Source of the DNA: Xanthobacteraceae bacterium
GTDB lineage: Bacteria; Pseudomonadota; Alphaproteobacteria; Rhizobiales; Xanthobacteraceae
Direction of reading: 5' to 3'
DNA: 64,000 nucleotides
Assembly (NCBI GenBank): GCA_029266425.1
Contig: JAQSWY010000018.1
Span: forward strand, 1 to 64,000
The translations under genes and the position numbers were made by a program. Shown piece by piece: positions 57,904-64,000 of this stretch; within the stretch, counting starts at the first letter, position 1, and each line of letters opens with the position of its first letter. The notes under the pieces are model-generated. The model did no database searches. It was not told the DNA's origin and saw only the letters and a program-made list of their open reading frames with translations.

Positions 57904-59139
57904 ATGACAGGGTCCTACCACATCCATCTCGACGCAGTCGGCGGCATTGCCGGCGACATGTTCGTCGCCGCCATGCTCGATGCCTTCCCGCAGCTCGGCG
58001 AACGGGTCTTCTCCGATCTCGCCAAGGTGCTGCCCGGGGAGGCCGGCCGGCCGCTGCTGGCCGAGGGCTCCAGCGGCGCGGTGCGCTGCCTGCGCTTCGG
58101 CCTGGAGGCGCACGACCATGGACATGAGCAAGGGCACGAACACGCGGGCGAGCACGAGTTGCCCGACCACGAGCCGCACGCGCATCACCGGCATGGGCGC
58201 TATCGCGATCTCGTGGCGCGGATCGAAGGCGCCGGGCTGAGCGAGGGCGCGGCCGCGCACGCCGGCGCAATTCTCCGCCACATCGCCGAGGCCGAAGCGC
58301 GCATCCACGGCGTGGCGCTGGACGAGGTGCATTTCCACGAGCTCGCCGACTGGGATTCGCTGATGGATGTGGTGGCGGCCGGCTCGATCGCCGCCGCCCT
58401 CGCTGGTGCGCGCTGGAGCGTGTCCGACCTGCCGCGCGGCGGCGGCATGGTGCGCACCCAGCATGGCCTGCTCCCGGTGCCGGCGCCGGCCACCGTCGAG
58501 ATCCTCCGCGGCTTCGCCTGGCGCGACGACGGCGTGAGCGGCGAGCGGGTGACGCCGACCGGGGCGGCGATCCTGCGTCACCTGGTGGCCGGTTCCGCCA
58601 AGGTGGAGGGCGTGCTGGACGCCTCCGGCACCGGCGCCGGCACGCGCGACCTGCCGGGCATGCCGAACATCCTGCGGGTGCTCGCCTTCGCGCCCGTGGC
58701 GGCAAGCGTCAGCCATGACCGTGTCGCCGTGCTGTCCTTCGACATAGACGACATGACTGGCGAGGAGATCGCCGTCGCCGCCGACCGGCTGCGGACGCTG
58801 GACGGCGTGCGCGACCTCGCGGTCGCCACGCTGATCGGCAAGAAGGGCAGGGCGCTCAACGGCTTCCGCCTGCTGGTCGTGCCCGATGCGCTCGATGCGG
58901 TGAAGCAGCACTGCCTCGCCGAGACGTCGACCATCGGACTGCGCTGGCATTATGAGGAGCGCGACCTTCTGGAGCGGCGCGGCGAGACCCTGCGCGACGG
59001 CGAGGCCACGGTACGCGTGAAGCAGGTTCACCGCGCGGGCGGCGTGACTACGAAGGTCGAGAGCGACGATCTTGCCTCGCTCGGCAGCCTCAAGGAGCGG
59101 CGCGCGGTGAAGGAGCGGCTGGAAGGGAGGAAGGATTGA
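57904..59139 (+). CDS. larC: Nickel insertion protein LarC
   Basis: CTP-dependent nickel-inserting cyclometallase of pincer cofactor synthesis, 411 residues in one frame; L. plantarum makes its LarC by frameshifting, so no frameshift is needed here. N-terminal HLDAVGGIAGDMFVAAMLD. Residues 70-97 hold eleven histidines, a probable nickel-loading loop. The central LDEVHFHELADWDSLMDVV and the C-terminal CTP-binding domain follow. The stop overlaps the larE TTG start. Confidence 0.95.
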   Translation: MTGSYHIHLDAVGGIAGDMFVAAMLDAFPQLGERVFSDLAKVLPGEAGRPLLAEGSSGAVRCLRFGLEAHDHGHEQGHEHAGEHELPDHEPHAHHRHGRYRDLVARIEGAGLSEGAAAHAGAILRHIAEAEARIHGVALDEVHFHELADWDSLMDVVAAGSIAAALAGARWSVSDLPRGGGMVRTQHGLLPVPAPATVEILRGFAWRDDGVSGERVTPTGAAILRHLVAGSAKVEGVLDASGTGAGTRDLPGMPNILRVLAFAPVAASVSHDRVAVLSFDIDDMTGEEIAVAADRLRTLDGVRDLAVATLIGKKGRALNGFRLLVVPDALDAVKQHCLAETSTIGLRWHYEERDLLERRGETLRDGEATVRVKQVHRAGGVTTKVESDDLASLGSLKERRAVKERLEGRKD

Positions 59140-59933
59140 GCACCCCCGAAGCCCGGCTGCGCAGCGTGCTCGCCTCCTATCCCGAGCTGACCATCGCGGT
59201 CTCCGGCGGCGTCGACAGCATGACGCTCGCTCATCTCGCGCATCGCTGGAATCCGGATCGCGTTGCCATGTTCCACGCGGTCTCGCCTGCCGTGCCCGGC
59301 TCGGCGACGGAGCGCGTCAGGCGCCATGCCGAGACGCACGGCTGGACGCTGGATATCGGCGGATCGGGCGAATTCGAGGATGGCCGCTATCTCATCAATC
59401 CGGTCGACCGCTGCTATTTCTGCAAGACCAATCTCTATGACCGCATCCGCTCGATGACCGAGGGGGTCATTGCCTCGGGCGCCAATACCGACGATCTCGG
59501 CGACTATCGGCCCGGGCTCATCGCCGCGGCGGAGCGCGACATCGTGCATCCGTTCGTCGAAGCCGGGATCTCCAAGGCCGACGTGCGGGCGCTGGCCCGG
59601 CACCATGGGCTCATTGACCTCGCCGAGCTGCCGGCGCAGCCTTGCCTTGCCAGCCGCATCGAGACCGGCATCGTGATTTCCGCCGACGACCTCGCCTTCG
59701 TCCATCAGGTCGAGACCGCGCTCGCACCGCTGCTGCCGCGCCAGGCGGCGCTGCGCTGCCGGGTGACGCACGAAGGCATCGTCATCGAGGCCGATGCCGA
59801 TCACGCGACCTCTGCCATGCTGAAGCTCCAGGCCATGGTGCTGTGCGCGGAGGCCGGACGCCTGTTCGCCGGGGTCAGGCCCTATGAGCGCGGCTCGGCC
59901 TTCATCGGCAAGCCGGTACTCCACCATGGCTGA
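59136..59933 (+). CDS. larE: ATP-dependent sulfur transferase LarE
   Basis: Converts the two carboxylates of the pincer precursor to thiocarboxylates; 265 residues from TTG 59136 (TTGA overlap with larC; GGGAGG upstream). The PP-loop is SGGVDS at 23-28. Cys93 and Cys96 (RCYFCK) and Cys170 (QPCLASRI) give the three-cysteine pattern of LarE proteins thought to bind a [4Fe-4S] cluster, unlike the single-cysteine sacrificial LarE. It overlaps larB by 8 bases. Confidence 0.94.
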   Translation: MSTPEARLRSVLASYPELTIAVSGGVDSMTLAHLAHRWNPDRVAMFHAVSPAVPGSATERVRRHAETHGWTLDIGGSGEFEDGRYLINPVDRCYFCKTNLYDRIRSMTEGVIASGANTDDLGDYRPGLIAAAERDIVHPFVEAGISKADVRALARHHGLIDLAELPAQPCLASRIETGIVISADDLAFVHQVETALAPLLPRQAALRCRVTHEGIVIEADADHATSAMLKLQAMVLCAEAGRLFAGVRPYERGSAFIGKPVLHHG

Positions 59934-60582
59934 CGCCGTGCTCGACTTCGCCCGGCTCAAGCGCACCGGCACGGCGGAGGCGGTGCTGTGCGCGAGCAAG
60001 ACCCCGGCGCAGATCGACCACATCCTCGCGCTTGCCGCCGCCGCCGGGAAAGCGATGTTGCTGACCCGGCTCGATGCCGCCGCCTTCGACCAGCTCTCCG
60101 CCGGGCATCGAGCGCAGCTCGTCTATGATCAGCTCTCGCGCACCGCGGTGTTCGGCACGCCGCTTGAGGGTGCGTTGAAGCCCGGCATCGGCATCGTCAC
60201 CGCCGGCACCTCCGACCTCGCGGTCGCCGGCGAAGCGGCGCGCACGCTTCTGTTTCACGGATTCGAGGCGCCGGTCATCGCCGATGTCGGCGTCGCAGGG
60301 CTGTGGCGGCTGATGGAGCGGCTGGAGGAGATCCGGGATTTTCGCGTCGTCATCGCGGTGGCGGGCATGGAAGGCGCGCTGTTCAGCGTGCTCGCCGGGC
60401 TCATCGCCGCCCCGGTGATCGCAGTGCCGAGCTCGGTCGGCTATGGCGTCGCCACCGGCGGCCATGTCGCCCTGAACACCGCGCTCGCCAGCTGCGCGCC
60501 CGGGCTGGTGACGGTGAACATCGACAACGGGTTCGGCGCGGCGTGCGCGGCGATCGCGATGATGGGTGCTAGCGAAGCTTGA
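59926..60582 (+). CDS. larB: Pyridinium-3,5-dicarboxylate synthase LarB
   Basis: Carboxylates and hydrolyses nicotinate adenine dinucleotide in the first step of pincer cofactor synthesis. The 218-residue protein from ATG 59926 has LDFARLKRTGTAEAVLCASKTPAQI and the PurE-like C-terminal domain GIVTAGTSDLAVAGEA, VAGMEGALFSVLAGL and PVIAVPSSVGYG. It completes the larA-C-E-B operon; the order is unlike the L. plantarum larABCDE order and larD is absent. Confidence 0.94.
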   Translation: MADAVLDFARLKRTGTAEAVLCASKTPAQIDHILALAAAAGKAMLLTRLDAAAFDQLSAGHRAQLVYDQLSRTAVFGTPLEGALKPGIGIVTAGTSDLAVAGEAARTLLFHGFEAPVIADVGVAGLWRLMERLEEIRDFRVVIAVAGMEGALFSVLAGLIAAPVIAVPSSVGYGVATGGHVALNTALASCAPGLVTVNIDNGFGAACAAIAMMGASEA

Positions 60583-60597
60583 GCATTGCTCCAGTCT

Positions 60598-60618
60598 TGC
60601 TTGAGCTATGCTCAAGCA
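60598..60618. terminator. Hairpin between larB and the SdhAF4 gene
   Basis: TGCTTGAGC / GCTCAAGCA with a 3-base loop between two convergent genes. The flanks (GAGCATTGCTCCAG) resemble the tail after repeat copy D, so this may be a degenerate fragment of the same family. Confidence 0.55.
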
Positions 60619-60651
60619 TTGTCATGGCGGGGCTTGCGACGCCGCGCTGCC

Positions 60652-60876
60652 TCAGAAATCGGAAGCGATGCCCTTCACTTCCCAGTCGCCATACCGCACC
60701 GGCTCCAGGCCGCCGCGGCCATTGACCTCCTTCGGCGTGGCGTCCGCCTCTGCGGCGCGCCGGGCGGCGCGGCGTTCCTCGGCTTCGGCGAGGGCGCGGC
60801 GGGCGGCGGGCGAAAGCGGGCGCGTCACGGCCGGGGTTTCGGTGACAGCCTCAAGGCTGGTCTGGTCATTTGCCAT
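60652..60876 (-). CDS. Succinate dehydrogenase assembly factor 4 (DUF1674)
   Basis: A 74-residue protein from ATG 60874-60876 (a TTG at 60912 would add 12 residues). The C-terminal block NGRGGLEPVRYGDWEVKGIASDF is the DUF1674/SdhAF4 signature; the middle is a charged Ala/Arg/Glu-rich helix. Family members bind flavinylated SdhA and help complex II assembly. It stands alone between convergent and divergent neighbours. Confidence 0.93.
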   Translation of the reverse strand: MANDQTSLEAVTETPAVTRPLSPAARRALAEAEERRAARRAAEADATPKEVNGRGGLEPVRYGDWEVKGIASDF

Positions 60877-61056
60877 GGCCGATTGGAACCATTGTCCGGG
60901 CTTGTCCGTCAAGGCTAGATAAGGTGCGGCGCGAGGAGGCGGTAGCCGGGTCGGCGCCGGCTACCTTGCGGAAGGTCATTGCGCTTCCCATCCTAATTCG
61001 CGGGTCGCGCCGATCGCAGTTCGGTGCACTAGAGGATGGCGCGGCCGGAGGGACCG

Positions 61057-62010
61057 ATGAACTATTTTCGCACGGCGATCCTGCTGGCGGGCATGACGGC
61101 GCTGTTCATGGCCGTCGGCTTCCTGCTCGGCGGGCGCGGCGGCATGATGATCGCGCTGGTCGTCGCCGCCGGCATGAACATCTTCAGCTATTGGAACTCC
61201 GACAAGATGGTGCTGTCGATGTACGGCGCCCGCGAGGTGGACCGTACCTCCGCGCCGGAATTCGTCAGCATGATCGAGGAGCTTGCGGCGCGCGCGCAAT
61301 TGCCGATGCCGCGCGTCTTCATCATGGACAATCCGCAGCCCAACGCCTTCGCCACGGGGCGCAACCCGCAGAATGCCGCGGTGGCGGCGACCACCGGCCT
61401 GCTCAACTCGCTGTCGCGCGAGGAAGTGGCCGGGGTGATGGCCCACGAACTGGCGCACATCAAGAACCACGACACGCTGACCATGACCATCACCGCGACG
61501 CTGGCGGGCGCGATCTCGATGCTGGCGAATTTCGGCATGTTCTTCGGCGGCAACCGCGAGAACAATAACGGGTTCGGCTTCATCGGCACGATCTTGATGA
61601 TGATCCTCGCCCCGCTCGCGGCGATGGTGGTGCAGATGGCGATCTCGCGCTCGCGCGAATACGAGGCCGACAAGCTTGGTGCGCAGATCTGCGGCCAGCC
61701 GATGTGGCTCGCTTCCGCGCTCGGGAGGATCTCCAACGCCGCGCACCAGATTCCGAATATGGAGGCCGAGCACAATCCGGCCACCGCGCACATGTTCATC
61801 ATCAATCCGCTGTCCGGCGAGCGGATGGATAATCTCTTCTCCACGCACCCGGCCACCGAGAACCGCATCGCCGCGCTGCGCGCCCTGGCGCAGCAGATGG
61901 GCGCGGGGGGCGGAAACTGGGGCGGCAGCGCCCAGACCAGCGCACCGCGAAGCGGTGCGTGGCAAAATACCGGCGGCGATACGGCCGGTCGGCGTGGTCC
62001 GTGGGGCTGA
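61057..62010 (+). CDS. htpX: Membrane protease HtpX
   Basis: Zinc metalloprotease (M48) of the inner membrane that degrades misfolded membrane proteins; 317 residues from ATG 61057, with GGAGGG upstream (ATG 61036 is a weaker start). Helices 1-2 are at about residues 6-44, HELAH is at 130-134, and the third ligand Glu lies in SREYEAD. The Gly/Ala/Ser-rich tail is typical of alphaproteobacteria. Confidence 0.96.
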   Translation: MNYFRTAILLAGMTALFMAVGFLLGGRGGMMIALVVAAGMNIFSYWNSDKMVLSMYGAREVDRTSAPEFVSMIEELAARAQLPMPRVFIMDNPQPNAFATGRNPQNAAVAATTGLLNSLSREEVAGVMAHELAHIKNHDTLTMTITATLAGAISMLANFGMFFGGNRENNNGFGFIGTILMMILAPLAAMVVQMAISRSREYEADKLGAQICGQPMWLASALGRISNAAHQIPNMEAEHNPATAHMFIINPLSGERMDNLFSTHPATENRIAALRALAQQMGAGGGNWGGSAQTSAPRSGAWQNTGGDTAGRRGPWG

Positions 62011-62096
62011 GCGAGAGGCGTGGCGCCGAGCTGAGCGCACGGTCCGCCCGCCACGCTTGAAAAATCGGGCCTCCGCGTTTATCAGGTGGCCCGGGC

Positions 62097-62172
62097 GCCG
62101 CGGTAGCTCAGCTGGTAGAGCAACGCATTCGTAATGCGTGGGTCGGGGGTTCGAATCCCTTCCGCGGCACCA
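62097..62172 (+). tRNA. tRNA-Thr (anticodon CGT)
   Basis: 76 nt with CCA encoded. Acceptor GCCGCGG pairs with CCGCGGC; D-arm GCTCAGCTGGTAGAGC; anticodon loop TTCGTAA gives CGT for ACG codons; T-loop GTTCGAATC. It lies 86 bases after htpX. Confidence 0.97.
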
Positions 62173-62222
62173 TTGGCCCTTCCCGGCACCCCTCCGCCAG
62201 CTTGCAGCGTCTGCCGGGGCGA

Positions 62223-63389
62223 TCAGATCGCCATCAACGCCGCCGCCTTTTGCTGCAGGGCATAAAAGCTGAAGGCTTCGATCGGCAGGTCGGATTGACC
62301 GGTCTCGGCCAGGTCGGCGAGAATCTCGCCCACGACGCTCGCGAATTTGTAGCCGTGGCCGGAGCAGGGAGAGGCGACCACGACGTTGGGCTCGCCCGGC
62401 AGTGTATCCAGTAGGAAGTCCTCGCCCGGCAGCATGGTGTAGCGGCAGGTCGTGGTGGCAAGGCGCACCCCGGCGGCCAGCGGCAGGCGCTGGGCGATGA
62501 AGTCGTCCAGCAGTGCCGCGTCGGCCTCGTTCACCGGCGCGTTCGGAACGTTCGGGTCACTGATCGGCTCGCGGAAATGCGCGTGCTTGCCGACCTTCAC
62601 CCCCATCCCGTCAAGCGCCGGGAAACCGAAGAACGAGCCGACGGGGCCCGCATCGCGCAGGAACACCGGCAGCGCGCCGAGCGCCGTCGCCGCGCGATCC
62701 TTCGGATCGTACCAGGCGACGACCTGGCGGATCGGCGTGGCAAGCCTTGCCAGGGCCGGAACGAGCTCGCCGATCCAGGGGCCGGTCGCGACCACCACGC
62801 GCCGGGCCCGCACGCGTTCGCCGGCGACAGCCAGCGTCACCACCGCATCATCCGGCTCGATCGCCGTCACCCGGCTCGCCATCCGCATCTGCGCGCCGTG
62901 GCGCCGGGCCAAGTCGAGATGCGCCGCCACCGCGGCTTCCGGGCGAAGGAAGCCGCCTTGCGACTCGAACACCGCGATCTCGTCGCGGTCGAGGGCGAAG
63001 GCGGGATAGCGCCGCGCCATCCCGGCGGGATCAAGCACCTCATGGTCGAGATCATAGGCACGGCACGAGGCCAGCGTGCCGGAGACGATAGGACTGTCCG
63101 GCCGGCCGATCTGCAAGACACCGGTGATGGTGAGGATGTCCCGACCCGTCTCCCGCTCGAGCGCCCGCCAGTTCTCATAAGCCCGGCGCAGCAGCGGCAC
63201 ATAGCTCGGATCCTCGAAATAACCGAGGCGGATGATGCGGCTGTCGCCATGCGAGGAGCTGAGGCCGTGTGCCGGCGAAAACGCCTCGAAGCCGATCACC
63301 TTTTGCCCACGTGCCGACAAATGCGCCAGCGCCGAGCTTCCCATCGCTCCGAGACCGATCACGGCGACATCGAAGTCGAAACGGGCCAT
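62223..63389 (-). CDS. solA: N-methyltryptophan / sarcosine oxidase family flavoprotein
   Basis: A 388-residue monomeric sarcosine oxidase-type enzyme that oxidises N-methyl amino acids. FAD fold VAVIGLGAMGSSALAHL; GLSSSHGDSRIIRLGYFED; Cys315 in TTTCRYTMLPGEDFLLD aligns with the cysteine that holds FAD covalently. C-terminal SPCSGHGYKFASVVGE. The start is ATG 63387-63389. It is divergent from an ABC solute-binding protein gene, which may import its substrate. Confidence 0.92.
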   Translation of the reverse strand: MARFDFDVAVIGLGAMGSSALAHLSARGQKVIGFEAFSPAHGLSSSHGDSRIIRLGYFEDPSYVPLLRRAYENWRALERETGRDILTITGVLQIGRPDSPIVSGTLASCRAYDLDHEVLDPAGMARRYPAFALDRDEIAVFESQGGFLRPEAAVAAHLDLARRHGAQMRMASRVTAIEPDDAVVTLAVAGERVRARRVVVATGPWIGELVPALARLATPIRQVVAWYDPKDRAATALGALPVFLRDAGPVGSFFGFPALDGMGVKVGKHAHFREPISDPNVPNAPVNEADAALLDDFIAQRLPLAAGVRLATTTCRYTMLPGEDFLLDTLPGEPNVVVASPCSGHGYKFASVVGEILADLAETGQSDLPIEAFSFYALQQKAAALMAI

Positions 63390-63575
63390 GCTTGCCTCGC
63401 CTGTTAAGGACGCTTCGGCTTCGCGCCGCGTCTGCGTGGAATCCCCTGCCGGAGGGGTTGCGTATGGGATCGAACGCGGATGTAGAATGGGTCTATCCTG
63501 CCATGGCTGGCATGTGATTTGTATAGACCTAAACGAACAATATTTCTTCGAGGGACGTTCAACAGGAGCCGCGCG

Positions 63576-64000
63576 ATGCCGAGTTTCGTCAGTCCCCTGA
63601 ATCGCTGGAGACAGGGCAGGACCGAGCTTGAGAACGAGGTCATCGACCAGCTTCTCCTGGGGCAGCTCGATCGTCGTGCCTTCCTCCGCCACGGCAGCCG
63701 TATCGGCCTGTCGGCCGCGGTGATGGCCGGGGTGCTCCAGGGTGCCGGCCTCGCCCCGATCGGACGCGCTTTGGCGCAAGGCAAGCCAGGCGGCACCATC
63801 CGCGTCGCGCAGATCACGCCCTCCGGGGCCATCGAGCCTGTCTCCGTCGCCGATCAGGGCGGGCTGCTGCCACTGCAGATGGCCGGGGATTTCCTGGTCA
63901 TGGACGGCCCCGACCTGATGCTTCGCCCGATGCTCGCGACCTCATGGAAGCCGAACGAGGACGGCAGCGTCTGGACCTTTACCCTCCGCGACGGCGTCAA
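63576..64000 (+). CDS. ABC transporter solute-binding protein, family 5 (5' part)
   Basis: First 141 residues of a peptide/nickel/opine-type periplasmic binding protein, cut by the right window edge. The start ATG 63576 has AGGAG 8 bases upstream. The twin-arginine motif DRRAFLRHGSRIGLSAAV follows an unusual N-terminal extension (residues 1-30), as is common in Rhizobiales family 5 proteins. GGTIRVAQ, PMLATSWKPNEDGSVWTFTLRDGV begin the mature fold. The ligand is unknown. Confidence 0.9.
   Translation, partial: MPSFVSPLNRWRQGRTELENEVIDQLLLGQLDRRAFLRHGSRIGLSAAVMAGVLQGAGLAPIGRALAQGKPGGTIRVAQITPSGAIEPVSVADQGGLLPLQMAGDFLVMDGPDLMLRPMLATSWKPNEDGSVWTFTLRDGV

Noticed and set aside
62097..62172. tRNA-Thr as an island attachment site
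   Set aside because: No repeated 3' end or integrase is visible up to the window edge.

Overview
The window is high-GC DNA from an alphaproteobacterium. The gene content points to Hyphomicrobiales (Rhizobiales), possibly Xanthobacteraceae such as Ancylobacter or Starkeya: F1 genes in the order atpH-atpA-atpG-atpD, an acnA/ccmAB neighbourhood followed by DUF1223 and DUF2794 genes, SdhAF4 (DUF1674), and intergenic palindromic elements of a type I associate with this order. The genus is an inference from style and content. I see no transposase, phage gene, CRISPR array or rRNA.

Layout. 1-10.9 kb is core genome: F1 ATP synthase (reverse strand, atpD cut by the window edge), ccmA-ccmB, acnA, a DUF1223 secreted protein, a DUF2794 protein, a GNAT acetyltransferase and tRNA-Leu(CAA). 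At 10.9-11.5 kb is a His-rich PadR regulator of the YqjI (nickel-sensor) type with a perfect inverted-repeat operator.

11.5-29.6 kb is an accessory catabolic region. It encodes an MmgE/PrpD protein, three paralogous beta-decarboxylating dehydrogenases (tartrate/isopropylmalate dehydrogenase family), two related FCD-type GntR regulators, a PdxA-like dehydrogenase, an SDR lacking its catalytic Ser and Tyr, an AbrB-family permease, a tripartite tricarboxylate transporter (TctC-TctB-TctA), a MenB/BadI-like crotonase, a four-rhodanese protein, a fluoroacetate-dehalogenase-like hydrolase and a quinone oxidoreductase with a divergent LysR gene. The 10-mer TGTTGACAGT recurs in the promoter regions of these operons (five exact copies and one with a single mismatch). 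I read this as one regulon for an unidentified hydroxy-carboxylic acid, and it is the best candidate here for an undescribed system.

30-38 kb holds an RND efflux pump with its lipoprotein adaptor and a Spy/CpxP-like periplasmic protein, divergent from an OmpR/EnvZ-type two-component pair. 37.8-45.8 kb is a FecI-FecR-TonB receptor siderophore uptake operon with a FhuD-like binding protein, a fused FhuB-type permease and an esterase, but no ABC ATPase. 46-54 kb is a hexonate (idonate/gluconate type) operon: IdnD- and IdnO-like dehydrogenases, an enolase-superfamily dehydratase, one TRAP membrane pair served by two DctP proteins, and an FCD regulator with a 22-bp palindrome at its start.

54-56.4 kb has a flavin-binding PPOX protein, a DUF1348 protein and a divergent LysR regulator. 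56.4-60.6 kb is a nickel-pincer operon (larA-like, larC, larE, larB). The end holds SdhAF4, HtpX, tRNA-Thr(CGT), a sarcosine/N-methyltryptophan oxidase and the start of a Tat-exported family 5 solute-binding protein.
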